Part shown: in pieces, positions 54,242 through 62,362 of the stretch
Position numbering within the stretch: the stretch's first letter is position 1
Layout of the letters: each line of letters opens with the position of its first letter
Origin: Flavobacterium sp. 102
GTDB lineage: Bacteria; Bacteroidota; Bacteroidia; Flavobacteriales; Flavobacteriaceae
Assembly: GCF_003634615.1 (NCBI RefSeq)
Contig: NZ_RBKX01000001.1
Location: forward strand, 1,984,001 to 2,048,000
DNA length: 64,000 nucleotides
Reading direction: 5' to 3'
Translations under genes and position numbers: made by a program
The notes under the pieces: generated by a model
The model's input: only the letters and a program-made list of their open reading frames with translations
Databases searched by the model: none
What the model was told of the DNA's origin: nothing

Positions 54242-54853
54242 ATGAAAATAATCTGCATCGGAAGAAATTACGCCAACCACATCGAAGAACTCAACAACGA
54301 GCGTCCCGATGAACCGGTGATATTTTTAAAACCTGATACGGCAGTTATACCCAATAAATCGCCCTTTGTGATACCGGAATTTAGTAATGAAATTCACCAT
54401 GAAGTAGAGGTTTTAGTCAAAATCAATAAAGTAGGCAAATACATTGAGGCTAAGTTCGCTCACAAGTACTATGATGAGATTGGTTTAGGAATTGATTTTA
54501 CCGCGCGAGATGTTCAGAACAAGCTGAAAGAGAAAGGTTTACCTTGGGAAAAAGCAAAAGGATTTGACGGTTCAGCGATGATTGGTGCCTTTTTACCGAT
54601 AAATAATTTTAATTCGGTGGAAAATATTACTTTTGAGTTGACTAACAACGGAAAAACCGTTCAAAAAGGAAATACCAGCCACATGTTGTGGAAAATCGAT
54701 GAAATCATTTCTCATATTTCACAGTATTTTACCTTGAAAAAAGGAGATATTATATTTACAGGAACTCCCGAAGGAGTGAGCAAAGTCGCTCCAAACGACG
54801 TTCTTGAAGGATTTATAGAAAACAAAAAACTACTAAGATTACACATAAAATAA
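54242..54853 (+). CDS. Fumarylacetoacetate hydrolase family protein
   Basis: A 203-residue single-domain FAH-family enzyme. Motifs: IGRNYANHIEELNNERPDEP, VIFLKPDTAVI, HHEVEVLVKINKVGKYI with the metal-binding Glu residues, GIDFTARDVQNKLKEKGLPW, and IIFTGTPEGVSKVAPND. Members hydrolyse or decarboxylate 2-oxo/acylpyruvate compounds; acylpyruvase or oxaloacetate decarboxylase activity is most likely for this length. Its TAA shares one base with the ATG of the Hpt gene (TAATG), so the two are translationally coupled. Confidence 0.9.
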   Translation: MKIICIGRNYANHIEELNNERPDEPVIFLKPDTAVIPNKSPFVIPEFSNEIHHEVEVLVKINKVGKYIEAKFAHKYYDEIGLGIDFTARDVQNKLKEKGLPWEKAKGFDGSAMIGAFLPINNFNSVENITFELTNNGKTVQKGNTSHMLWKIDEIISHISQYFTLKKGDIIFTGTPEGVSKVAPNDVLEGFIENKKLLRLHIK

Positions 54854-55197
54854 TGGCAATAAACTACAACCTAGCGAAAGTTTACGCACTTTCAGACAAC
54901 GATCCGGAGTTTGTGATGCAAATCATTGACTTATTCGTTACCGAAGTACCGGAAGATATGAAGTATATCGAAACCGGCATCAAAGAAAAAGACCACAAAC
55001 AAGCTTATGCTTACGCGCACAAGATAAAACCAACGCTTGATTTATTGGGAATGTCTGTAGCATTTGAAGAAATACTTCAAGTAGAAGCTTGGACTAAAAG
55101 AGAAGGAAAACGCAAAGAAATCAACGATACTTTTGCCAGTATTCAAAGTCAAGTAGACAAAGCAATCAAAGAAATCAAAAAAGATTTCGAACTTTAA
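54853..55197 (+). CDS. Stand-alone Hpt (histidine phosphotransfer) domain protein
   Basis: 114 residues, all helical. The Hpt signature is AYAYAHKIKPTLDLLGM, with phospho-acceptor candidate His56. EFVMQIIDLFVTEVPEDMKY before it is the usual first helix. Such proteins shuttle phosphate between receivers of hybrid kinases and response regulators. It overlaps the FAH gene by one base, an unexpected partnership. The hybrid kinase near 2.8-6.8 kb lacks its own Hpt domain and could be a partner, but nothing in the sequence proves that. Confidence 0.85.
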   Translation: MAINYNLAKVYALSDNDPEFVMQIIDLFVTEVPEDMKYIETGIKEKDHKQAYAYAHKIKPTLDLLGMSVAFEEILQVEAWTKREGKRKEINDTFASIQSQVDKAIKEIKKDFEL

Positions 55198-55261
55198 AAA
55201 TTAAAAGCGACTCGAGCGATAGTGAACTGGCGAAGCAATGGTTCGGGAATTATCAGTTATG

Positions 55262-55308
55262 GCAGTTCCCGCTTTTCGTTAAACATGGTATCACTTCAAT
55301 CGGGGCTA
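55262..55308 (-). repeat. Structured dispersed repeat, copy C (diverged, reversed)
   Basis: Read on the minus strand from 55308 it is TAGCCCCGATTGAAGTGATA, then CC...GAAAAGCGGGAACTGC, matching copies A and B in block order. It lies between the Hpt gene and cinA. The flank 55205-55250 is GC-richer than surrounding spacers and unannotated. Confidence 0.6.
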
Positions 55309-55346
55309 ATTAGTTATCGGTTAGTTTCTTTATAAACTAAACATGC

Positions 55347-55387
55347 AACCTCACCTTAGTGCCTCAGAACCTTAGAACCTCAAAAGA
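55347..55387. repeat. Word-like repeat of the CCTTAGAACCTCA type
   Basis: CCTTAGTGCCTCAGAACCTTAGAACCTCA words lie directly before the cinA ATG, related to the GCTAAGGCGCTAAGG words at 43790. Confidence 0.6.
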
Positions 55388-56638
55388 ATGATCGCATCCA
55401 TAGTCACCATAGGCGACGAAATACTCATCGGGCAAATTGTCGACACCAATTCGGGTTACATCGCCAAAGCCTTAGATAAAATCGGAGTGCAAACCCATGA
55501 AATGCTTTCCATTTCCGATGACAAACAGCACATCTTAGACACTTTTACAGCTTTGCAAGATAAAGTCGACTTGATCATAATAACCGGCGGCTTAGGGCCA
55601 ACCAAAGACGATATTACTAAACTGACTTTCTGTGAGTATTTCGAAGACACTTTTGTTAGGAATCAAGAAGTTGAAGACCATATTGTAGCGTTGTTTGCCA
55701 AATTGAATTTTAATCCGACACAAGTCAACAAAGACCAAGCGTTATTGCCTTCCAAAGCGCAAGTTTTGAAAAATAATTACGGTACCGCTGCGGGAATGTG
55801 GATGAAAAAAGGCAAAACTGTTTTTGTCTCGATGCCCGGCGTTCCTTATGAAATGAAAGGCATAGTTAACGAAGAATTAATTCCGAAAATAGTAGCCGAA
55901 TTCAAAAGACCATACATTGTTCACAAGACCATTTTAACCTACGGACAAGGCGAAAGTTTAGTCGCTGAACGCATTGAAAATTGGGAAAACAACTTGCCTG
56001 AATTTATCAAATTGGCATATTTGCCCAATCCGGGAAGAGTGCGTTTGAGATTAACTGCTCGAGGAGAAAACAAAGCAATTTTAGAAAAAGCTGTTCAAGA
56101 AAATGTAAACGCTTTAACCAAAATCATCGGTGATATAATCGTCGGTTTTGATGATGATGAAACAATAGAAGTAATCATCGGTAGAATGCTTGCAGCACAA
56201 GGTAAAACCATTGCCACGGCTGAAAGTTGTACTGGTGGAAAAATAGCCCAAATGTTGTCTTCGGTAGCCGGAGCTTCGCATTATTTCCGAGGAAGCGTTG
56301 TCAGTTATTCCAAAGAAACCAAAATAAATGTTCTCGGTGTTGAGGTTGAGTTAATTAATCAACATGATGTTGTTAGTGCAGAAGTGGCGAAGGCGATGGC
56401 GCTGAATATTCAAAAAATGATGAAAACCGACTACGCTTTGGCCACAACAGGTAACGCGGGACCAACTTCTGAAGCGGGAAAAGCGGAAGTTGGTGTCGTT
56501 TTTATTGCTTTGGCTACGCCAAATGAAGTATTGGTTGCTGAGTTTAATTTTGGGCAACCTCGTGAAAAAGTGATAGATAGAACGGCAAATAAAGCGTTGG
56601 AAATATTGCAGAAAGAAATTTTAAAAAATCTGCCATAA
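55388..56638 (+). CDS. cinA: CinA family protein (NMN amidohydrolase / competence-damage protein)
   Basis: 416 residues, full length for the family. The N-terminal MoaB/MogA-like domain (about 1-170) has [20 protein letters not shown] and [16 protein letters not shown]. The C-terminal amidohydrolase domain (about 255-415) has [20 protein letters not shown], with active-site Ser and Lys, and [20 protein letters not shown]. CinA recycles NMN produced by DNA ligase and ADP-ribose derivatives. A conserved unit with rpmB downstream is likely only positional, because a strong promoter lies between them. Confidence 0.94.
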   Translation: MIASIVTIGDEILIGQIVDTNSGYIAKALDKIGVQTHEMLSISDDKQHILDTFTALQDKVDLIIITGGLGPTKDDITKLTFCEYFEDTFVRNQEVEDHIVALFAKLNFNPTQVNKDQALLPSKAQVLKNNYGTAAGMWMKKGKTVFVSMPGVPYEMKGIVNEELIPKIVAEFKRPYIVHKTILTYGQGESLVAERIENWENNLPEFIKLAYLPNPGRVRLRLTARGENKAILEKAVQENVNALTKIIGDIIVGFDDDETIEVIIGRMLAAQGKTIATAESCTGGKIAQMLSSVAGASHYFRGSVVSYSKETKINVLGVEVELINQHDVVSAEVAKAMALNIQKMMKTDYALATTGNAGPTSEAGKAEVGVVFIALATPNEVLVAEFNFGQPREKVIDRTANKALEILQKEILKNLP

Positions 56639-56643
56639 TTTTT

Positions 56644-56674
56644 TTGTTACTACAATATATTTTGCGTAAGTTTG
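56644..56674 (+). promoter_or_regulatory. Strong Bacteroidota-type promoter for the ribosomal protein genes
   Basis: TTG at 56644-56646 and TAAGTTTG at 56667-56674 with 20 bases between them match both consensus elements. The leader before the rpmB ATG is about 30 bases. Confidence 0.7.
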
Positions 56675-56710
56675 CACCCTGATTTTGAATAACGATAAAA
56701 GAAAAGCATA

Positions 56711-56947
56711 ATGTCAAGAGTTTGTGACCTTACAGGTAAAAGAGCGATGGTAGGAAATAACGTTTCTCACGCTATGAACAAAACTAAGAGAAAATTTTCT
56801 GTTAACTTAGTTAAAAAACGTTTCTATCTTGCTGAAGAAGACAGATGGATTACGTTGAGAGTAGCTGCGTCTACAATTAAAACAATCAATAAAAATGGAT
56901 TGGCTGCTGTTTTGAAAAAAGCAAAAGTTGAAGGATTTATTAAATAA
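56711..56947 (+). CDS. rpmB: 50S ribosomal protein L28
   Basis: 78 residues matching L28: [20 protein letters not shown], then [20 protein letters not shown] and [20 protein letters not shown]. The usual zinc-binding Cys pairs are absent except one Cys (C5), so this is of the Cys-poor form. It is part of the large ribosomal subunit. First gene of a unit with L33, a small basic protein and possibly ftsY. Confidence 0.97.
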   Translation: MSRVCDLTGKRAMVGNNVSHAMNKTKRKFSVNLVKKRFYLAEEDRWITLRVAASTIKTINKNGLAAVLKKAKVEGFIK

Positions 56948-56973
56948 TTCTATCCCAATAAAAATAAAGTAAG

Positions 56974-57156
56974 ATGGCAAAGAAAGGTAATAGAATACAA
57001 GTTATTTTAGAGTGTACTGAGCACAAAGGAACTGGTTTACCGGGAACTTCTCGTTACATCACAAACAAAAACAAAAAAAATACTCCGGACAGATTAGAGA
57101 TTAAAAAGTTTAATCCAATCTTAAAGAGAATGACTGTTCACAAAGAGATTAAATAA
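56974..57156 (+). CDS. rpmG: 50S ribosomal protein L33
   Basis: 60 residues: [20 protein letters not shown] then [20 protein letters not shown] and ending [11 protein letters not shown]. Only one Cys (in ECTEH) is present, so the zinc ribbon is lost (Cys-minus form), as in other Bacteroidota. It starts 26 bases after rpmB. Confidence 0.97.
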   Translation: MAKKGNRIQVILECTEHKGTGLPGTSRYITNKNKKNTPDRLEIKKFNPILKRMTVHKEIK

Positions 57157-57202
57157 TTAGAGGTTTTAAATATTTAAAATTTCATAATAAACAATATAAG
57201 TC

Positions 57203-57355
57203 ATGGCAAAGAAAACCGTTGCAACGTTACAAACATCTTCAAAAAGATTAACCAAAGCTATCAAAATGGTTAAATCTCCTAAAACAGGTGCATATACTTT
57301 CCAAGAAAGCATTATGACTCCGGAAGAAGTTGATAGTTTCCTTAACAAGAAATAA
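57203..57355 (+). CDS. DUF4295 small basic protein, ribosomal cluster
   Basis: 50 residues, MAKKTVATLQTSSKRLTKAI followed by KMVKSPKTGAYTFQESIMTP and ending SFLNKK. This matches the DUF4295 family, which is found in Bacteroidota directly after rpmG. It is probably ribosome-associated by position and charge; the exact role is unknown. It starts 46 bases after L33 and is followed by a terminator. Confidence 0.9.
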   Translation: MAKKTVATLQTSSKRLTKAIKMVKSPKTGAYTFQESIMTPEEVDSFLNKK

Positions 57356-57375
57356 TCCAACAAACTCAATATATC

Positions 57376-57406
57376 AAAGCTACTTTCATTCGGAAGTAGC
57401 TTTTTT
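57376..57406 (+). terminator. Rho-independent terminator after the ribosomal protein unit
   Basis: AAAGCTACTT pairs with AAGTAGCTTTTTT around TCATTCGG, 20 bases after the DUF4295 stop. The ftsY -7 element (57412) starts just beyond it. Confidence 0.88.
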
Positions 57407-57411
57407 ATTTT

Positions 57412-57419
57412 TATATTTG
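57412..57419 (+). promoter_or_regulatory. Candidate -7 element for ftsY
   Basis: TATATTTG matches TAnnTTTG, 72 bases before the ftsY ATG and immediately after the preceding terminator. A -33 TTG is not evident. Confidence 0.4.
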
Positions 57420-57491
57420 CTTCGCCTATTCGTCTCATTTTAAAAATGAGACTCGGGTATCGAACAAATCCGAATTTTCAATACGTTTCCA

Positions 57492-58445
57492 ATGAGTTTT
57501 TTCAAAAGAATATTTTCCTCCGAAAAAAAAGAGACTTTAGATAAAGGTCTCGAACAGACCAAAACATCATTTTTTTCTAAATTAACCAAAGCTGTTGCCG
57601 GAAAATCCAAGGTTGATGATGAGGTTTTAGATAATTTAGAAGAAGTATTGGTGTCTTCTGATGTTGGTGTGAACACTACATTAAAAATCATCGAAAGAAT
57701 TGAAGCGCGTGTCGCCCAAGACAAATACATGGGAACCGACGAGCTCAACAAAATCCTGCGTGAAGAAATTGCCGCACTTTTATCTGAAACCAAATCAGGT
57801 GAAGAAACTGAGTTTACCATTCCGGCCAATAAAAAACCTTATGTATTAATGGTAGTTGGTGTAAACGGTGTTGGAAAAACGACTACGATTGGAAAATTAG
57901 CCCACCAATTCAACAAAGCCGGTTACAAAGTAGTTTTAGGTGCAGCCGATACTTTCCGTGCCGCCGCGATTGACCAATTGCAAATTTGGGCCGATAGAGT
58001 AGGCGTTCCATTAGTAAAGCAACAAATGGGAAGTGATCCTGCTTCGGTAGCTTTTGATACGTTACAAAGTGCCGTAACCCAAAATGCCGATATTGTAATC
58101 ATTGATACTGCCGGTCGTTTGCACAACAAAGTAAACTTGATGGCGGAATTAACAAAAGTAAAACGCGTCATGCAAAAAGTAGTTGAAGATGCGCCTCACG
58201 ATGTTTTATTAGTATTGGATGGTTCAACCGGACAAAATGCTTTTGAGCAAGCCAAACAGTTTACCGCTGCGACCGAAGTTTCTTGTTTAGCCGTAACCAA
58301 ATTAGACGGTACAGCCAAAGGTGGCGTTGTAATCGGAATTTCAGATCAGTTTCAAATTCCGGTAAAATATATCGGTGTTGGAGAAGGTATTGAAGATTTG
58401 CAAGTTTTTAATAAGTTTGAATTTGTAGATTCTTTTTTTAAATAA
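57492..58445 (+). CDS. ftsY: Signal recognition particle receptor FtsY
   Basis: 317 residues, the short FtsY type with little acidic A domain. The N domain starts MSFFKRIFSSEKKETLDKGL. The G domain has GVNGVGKTTTIGKLAHQF (G1), ADTFRAAAIDQLQIW (IBD region), IDTAGRLHNK (G3), TKLDGTAKGG (G4) and GVGEGIEDLQVF at the end. It docks ribosome-SRP complexes at the inner membrane SecYEG. The exported barrel gene starts 9 bases after its stop, so the two may be co-transcribed. Confidence 0.97.
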   Translation: MSFFKRIFSSEKKETLDKGLEQTKTSFFSKLTKAVAGKSKVDDEVLDNLEEVLVSSDVGVNTTLKIIERIEARVAQDKYMGTDELNKILREEIAALLSETKSGEETEFTIPANKKPYVLMVVGVNGVGKTTTIGKLAHQFNKAGYKVVLGAADTFRAAAIDQLQIWADRVGVPLVKQQMGSDPASVAFDTLQSAVTQNADIVIIDTAGRLHNKVNLMAELTKVKRVMQKVVEDAPHDVLLVLDGSTGQNAFEQAKQFTAATEVSCLAVTKLDGTAKGGVVIGISDQFQIPVKYIGVGEGIEDLQVFNKFEFVDSFFK

Positions 58446-58454
58446 GTATAATCC

Positions 58455-59726
58455 ATGAAAAAAATTACCATTTTAGTTTTTTTACTAATCTCATTTATTG
58501 GTTATAGCCAAAAAAGTTATTCACCCGGATATTATATAGATCAATCCAATAATAAAAAAGAAGGGTTTATAGATAATTCTAATCCATACAATAACCCAGA
58601 AAAAATTTACTTTAAAACTTCACTTGAAGAAAAAACAATCGAAATTTCAATCGATAATATCAAAGAATTTAAAATCAATTCTAACTACAAGTTTGTTAAG
58701 TACACTGTAGATTATGATTATGAACAAATACAGAATAGTAATAAAATTAAAATTTTAGGTAAAGAACCAAAATTAGAACAAAAAGTAGTCTTACTTAAGC
58801 TTTTGGTTGAAGGAAATGTGTCTTTATACAAAGCAATTATTGGTGATGTTGTTTTTTTCTACGTTAAAAACAAGGATGATGTCAATCCAAAATTATTAGT
58901 TCATAGAAAATATAATCAAGATAATTCAATCAAAGAAAATAATGATTATAGGAAGCAGTTATATGATGATTTGAAATCAGATAAACTCGTCTTTAATGAT
59001 TTTTTAGATATTGATTATGATGAAAAAGAATTGGTTTCCATTTTTTCAAAAGCAAATACCGAAAATAATTCTTTTGTGAATCAAAATATATCCTCTGAAA
59101 TTGGAAAAAATAAACTACAGTACAAAATAATTGCTGGTACAAGTCTTTATAGAGCCAATTATACTTTTAATGACGATTATAAATTAACGCCTAAGAATGC
59201 TAGTTTTAATAATCCTATGGTTGGAGTAGAGTTTTCAAATTCTTTTGGTATAAATTCGTATCGTTCAGAGTTATTTGTTAGATTGTTTTATCAAAAAGTA
59301 AAGACTGAAGCTGACTATTTTAGTCAAGTAAGTAACGATTATAATGTACGATATACAATGAAATCAGATTTTAGTTCAATTAACGTAACAGCTGGTTATC
59401 GATATGCATTGTATAAAAAAGGGAAAAATAAATTTTATGTAGACGGATCAATTGGATTGTCAAAAGTTCTGGAAGACGATTTTAGCATTGATTATTTAGT
59501 TACCTATACAACTCCTAATCCAATCCCTTCCCCAAGTGATAAATATGTTTTTGATCAATTGTCTACAGTTATTTTTTTAAATGCAGGAGTAGGTTATGTT
59601 TTTAATAATAGATTTGGCTTGGGTTTAGAATATTCTGCTAATAAAAATTATTTAAAAGAGTATGCTCTGATAAATGGTTCATTCTCAAATATCAATTTAA
59701 TATTTACTTATACTTTAAATCATTAA
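58455..59726 (+). CDS. Exported beta-barrel-like hypothetical protein
   Basis: 423 residues: signal peptide (MKKITILVFLLISFIGYSQ), an N-terminal region of about 200 residues rich in Lys/Asn/Ile, and a C-terminal part with barrel strands. These include YKIIAGTSLYRANYTF, NVTAGYRYALYKKGKNKFYV and FLNAGVGYVFNNRFGLGLEY; it ends INLIFTYTLNH. It looks like an outer-membrane protein with a periplasmic domain. It is more AT-rich than its neighbours, and I do not recognise a family. Next gene starts 6 bases downstream. Confidence 0.7.
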   Translation: MKKITILVFLLISFIGYSQKSYSPGYYIDQSNNKKEGFIDNSNPYNNPEKIYFKTSLEEKTIEISIDNIKEFKINSNYKFVKYTVDYDYEQIQNSNKIKILGKEPKLEQKVVLLKLLVEGNVSLYKAIIGDVVFFYVKNKDDVNPKLLVHRKYNQDNSIKENNDYRKQLYDDLKSDKLVFNDFLDIDYDEKELVSIFSKANTENNSFVNQNISSEIGKNKLQYKIIAGTSLYRANYTFNDDYKLTPKNASFNNPMVGVEFSNSFGINSYRSELFVRLFYQKVKTEADYFSQVSNDYNVRYTMKSDFSSINVTAGYRYALYKKGKNKFYVDGSIGLSKVLEDDFSIDYLVTYTTPNPIPSPSDKYVFDQLSTVIFLNAGVGYVFNNRFGLGLEYSANKNYLKEYALINGSFSNINLIFTYTLNH

Positions 59727-59732
59727 ATTACT

Positions 59733-59915
59733 ATGAATAAAGTTTTATATTTCTTCAGAGGAACAGCTCCAATAAAATTAATAATCATCAGTATCTTAAT
59801 TGCTGTATTGAGCTATTTTATTGAAAAATCGCTACCAAGTATTTTCTTAGGATTGAGATTAATTGCTTTTCTTTTGTTTGTCTACGCTTCGATTCGCTTG
59901 CTAAACAGAAAATAG
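59733..59915 (+). CDS. Small two-helix membrane protein, hypothetical
   Basis: 60 residues with two hydrophobic helices (about 14-28, IKLIIISILIAVLSYF, and 38-55, LGLRLIAFLLFVYASI) and a basic end (RLLNRK). It follows the barrel gene by 6 bases, which supports it being translated in the same unit. No family recognised. It converges with the serine hydrolase gene: the stop codons are one base apart. Confidence 0.55.
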   Translation: MNKVLYFFRGTAPIKLIIISILIAVLSYFIEKSLPSIFLGLRLIAFLLFVYASIRLLNRK

Positions 59916-59916
59916 A

Positions 59917-60987
59917 TTACTGATATAAATCGTTGATTTTATCCCATAATTCATTATCGAATCCTGATAAGGCAAAAGTTGGATTGTCAGGATTGGCTAC
60001 ATCTCCCATTCGGATAACTACCATTTTTTTACTTGGAATCACATAAATTTTTTGGTCGTTTTTCCCCAAAGCTGCATACATATCGCTTGGTGCATTTGAC
60101 ATCAAGGTGCCGTTAAATTCAAATTGACTGGTTGGCAAATGGTAAGAAGATTTTCCATTCAACCACCACAGATAACCATAGGCCTGATTAATCGGTTGAG
60201 AAGTTGTTGTAGCTTGAACAAAATAATTTTCATTTACTATGGTTGTTCCGTTCCATTTTCCTTTGTTTAAGGATAGTAATCCAAAACGAGCCATGTTTCT
60301 GCAGGTACTCCAATAAACACTTAGACCATCACCACTGTTAATCCAAGCGCCACCAGTCATTCCGATTCGGTCTCTTAATTTAGTGTTGAAATAATTGGTC
60401 CAAGTTTGTCCGCTGGCTTCGGCTACTACGTCTTGTAATTTCACATAGACATTGTGGTAAGCCCAACGTGTTCCGGCATCGGCGACATATTGTAAATTGG
60501 CAGGCTCAACATTATCACCTAAAGCATCATTCAATCCTGAATTCATAGACAATAAGTTTTTACAAGTAATCAGATTTTCTTTGGCTAATGGTGCGCTTGT
60601 CCAACCGGTTCCTAAATAATCAGAGACTTTGTTATTAATGTTGAGTAATCCTTCATCTTGTGCAATTCCGGTTACCGTAGAAGTCAATGTTTTTCCGGCA
60701 CTTGCCCAATACCAAGGAGAAGTTGCCGAGTGGCCGTTAAAATAGTTTTCCATCACGATTCTACCATTGACTAATATGATAAAGGATTTGGTGTTTTTTT
60801 GTTCCAAATAGTCTAGTAAAGGTTGAACGGCACTTTGATTCCAGCTTAAATCTGTTATGGATTTCGTTTCCCAAGTATTACTGCTGTCAGTTGGAGGAAA
60901 GTACATTTGTTCAGCAGAATTATCAGAATCAGAACTGCAATTCAACATAAAAAGGGACACAAAAACGAGTAGGTATATCTTTTTCAT
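59917..60987 (-). CDS. Serine hydrolase lipoprotein, class C beta-lactamase-like
   Basis: 356 residues with signal peptide and lipobox (LLVFVSLFMLNCSSDSDNSA; Cys17). The penicillin-binding-type motifs are SAGK (in YWASAGKTLTS, SxxK with the nucleophilic Ser) and YHN (in WAYHNVYVKLQ, YxN). It is more likely an esterase or peptidase than a lactamase, as with most such lipoproteins in Bacteroidota. Located on the periplasmic face or outer membrane by the lipobox. Its neighbours give no hint about substrate. Confidence 0.88.
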   Translation of the reverse strand: MKKIYLLVFVSLFMLNCSSDSDNSAEQMYFPPTDSSNTWETKSITDLSWNQSAVQPLLDYLEQKNTKSFIILVNGRIVMENYFNGHSATSPWYWASAGKTLTSTVTGIAQDEGLLNINNKVSDYLGTGWTSAPLAKENLITCKNLLSMNSGLNDALGDNVEPANLQYVADAGTRWAYHNVYVKLQDVVAEASGQTWTNYFNTKLRDRIGMTGGAWINSGDGLSVYWSTCRNMARFGLLSLNKGKWNGTTIVNENYFVQATTTSQPINQAYGYLWWLNGKSSYHLPTSQFEFNGTLMSNAPSDMYAALGKNDQKIYVIPSKKMVVIRMGDVANPDNPTFALSGFDNELWDKINDLYQ

Positions 60988-61081
60988 AACTTAGAATTTG
61001 TCTTTGGACTTTAAAAGTAGTAAATAGTTTAATGTTGATAATATTAATTTTTATTTCACTCACTTTATGAACTTAAAAAAT

Positions 61082-61089
61082 TAAATTTG
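61082..61089 (+). promoter_or_regulatory. -7 element that decides the lipoprotein start
   Basis: TAAATTTG is a perfect TAnnTTTG. Transcription should start near 61096, downstream of the ATG at 61092, so translation must begin at the ATG at 61116, which also opens a lipoprotein signal peptide. Confidence 0.55.
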
Positions 61090-61115
61090 TGATGGAGTTA
61101 AAACCAGTAAATACC

Positions 61116-61562
61116 ATGAAAAGAATTTCCGCCATACTGATCACTTTCTTATTAATCTCATGCCAAGCTGATGTTAAAAAAGAAGATTTGTCAAAGCTCA
61201 ATGGCTATTGGGAAATCAAACAAGTGACTTTGGCTAACGGCGAAACCAAAGACTATAAAGTCAACGAAACCATCGATTTTTTTGAACTTCGACATCCCGA
61301 AGTTTCGGGAGAGTCTGACCATAAAATGGTAGGCTTTCGCCAAAAAGTAATGCCGCAATTTGACGGCACTTTTAAAACCAACGGTATAAAGGAAAATCTT
61401 AAAATTTTGGAAATCGAGAATGCCTATTTTGTCGAATACAAAACCGATTACGGCAAATGGAATGAAGAGATTATCACCATTGAAGATTCTACTTTGGTGC
61501 TCAAAAACAAGCAGAACCTAATTTACACTTATAAAAAATTCAAACCTTTTTCTTTAAAATAA
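61116..61562 (+). CDS. Putative lipoprotein, lipocalin-like
   Basis: 148 residues from ATG 61116: signal peptide and lipobox (MKRISAILITFLLISC), then DLSKLNGYWEIKQVTLANGE, which resembles the first strand of lipocalin-like domains. Next come ETIDFFELRHPEVSGESDHK and a C-terminal strand set (DSTLVLKNKQNLIYTYKKF). Function unknown. Its stop overlaps the ATG of the DUF721 gene by one base (TAATG). The two are translationally coupled. Confidence 0.78.
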   Translation: MKRISAILITFLLISCQADVKKEDLSKLNGYWEIKQVTLANGETKDYKVNETIDFFELRHPEVSGESDHKMVGFRQKVMPQFDGTFKTNGIKENLKILEIENAYFVEYKTDYGKWNEEIITIEDSTLVLKNKQNLIYTYKKFKPFSLK

Positions 61563-61858
61563 TGACCAAAAGACTCAGCAACGAAAGTTCGATAGGCGAC
61601 GTTTTAAAAGCGTTTATTGAAACCAACAAACTCCAAAGCGGCATGGACAAAATTGACGTTCAGGAAGCTTGGAAATCGTTAATGGGTAATGGTGTCAACA
61701 GTTATACTAAAGAAGTGGTTCTGAAAGGATCTACTTTGTATGTTTCTTTAACATCAGCGGTCTTGCGGGAAGAGTTGAGTTATGGAAAACAAAAAATAAT
61801 TACGATGATTAATGAAGAGCTTCGTAAAGAAGTAGTGACGGATATAATTCTTCGCTAA
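61562..61858 (+). CDS. DUF721 (DciA-like) domain protein
   Basis: 98 residues. MTKRLSNESSIGDVLKAFIE, then IDVQEAWKSLMGNGVNSYTK and LKGSTLYVSLTSAVLREELS are the DUF721 pattern. In other bacteria DciA loads replicative helicase; this short form lacks extra domains and may act in the same way, but that is inference. One-base overlap with the lipoprotein gene. The 3' end overlaps the converging DUF4268 gene by 4 bases. Confidence 0.88.
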   Translation: MTKRLSNESSIGDVLKAFIETNKLQSGMDKIDVQEAWKSLMGNGVNSYTKEVVLKGSTLYVSLTSAVLREELSYGKQKIITMINEELRKEVVTDIILR

Positions 61859-62298
61859 GTATTGGTTTCCAAATCCTTAATATAATCTTCATATTCGTAG
61901 AAAAAGACTTCAAACTTCGTCATTGTTTCGCTGAAGAAATCAAAAATCTCAGGCCAATAATTTCTATTGTTTAGGCTTACACCCAATTTTTCGACCCAAA
62001 TTCTACTAATCACTTTACCGCTTTCTAAATAAAATTGACGCTCCAAAATCGCTTCCGGAAGGTATTCTTCGAGTAAAATTGTTTTGAGTGATTCTATTTT
62101 TTCAAAATAAATTTTGCGCTTTTCTTCGTCTTTTGGCTCAATATCTAAAAGCACTTGTGCCTTTTTGTTATCTATATAGAATTTGAAAGTAACGTCTTTA
62201 ATCTTAGTGTCATACAACAACCATTTTCTCGGATAAGCTTCGGCAAATGCGGTCCAGAATTCCTTTTTGATGCGTTGGGCTTCTTCTTTGCTGTACAT
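61855..62298 (-). CDS. DUF4268 domain protein
   Basis: 147 residues from ATG 62298 (MYSKEEAQRIKKEFWTAFAE). It continues with AYPRKWLLYDTKIKDVTFKF and AQVLLDIEPKDEEKRKIYFE and ends FFYEYEDYIKDLETNT. This is the DUF4268 family, a small alpha/beta fold related to restriction-enzyme-like cores in some predictions. Known members start MYSKEEA, so the longer frame up to 62493 is mostly the antisense of the Nudix gene. The divergent Nudix promoter lies over the first codons. Confidence 0.82.
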   Translation of the reverse strand: MYSKEEAQRIKKEFWTAFAEAYPRKWLLYDTKIKDVTFKFYIDNKKAQVLLDIEPKDEEKRKIYFEKIESLKTILLEEYLPEAILERQFYLESGKVISRIWVEKLGVSLNNRNYWPEIFDFFSETMTKFEVFFYEYEDYIKDLETNT

Positions 62299-62316
62299 TT
62301 TATTGGTGTAAATTTG
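62288..62316 (+). promoter_or_regulatory. Bacteroidota-type promoter for the Nudix gene
   Basis: TTG at 62288-62290 and TAAATTTG at 62309-62316, 18 bases apart. It overlaps the first codons of the divergent DUF4268 gene. Confidence 0.6.
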
Positions 62317-62362
62317 GTGTGCGTTGTTTTTTTGAGGTAACTTTATATTTCTAAAATCAGGC

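Noticed and set aside
57166..57829. Minus-strand frames over the DUF4295 gene and ftsY
   Set aside because: Both are shadows of conserved plus-strand genes.
59917..60987. Antibiotic-resistance beta-lactamase
   Set aside because: SxxK and YxN motifs place it in the broad serine hydrolase family, but the lipoprotein form and lack of any resistance context make an esterase/peptidase role more likely.
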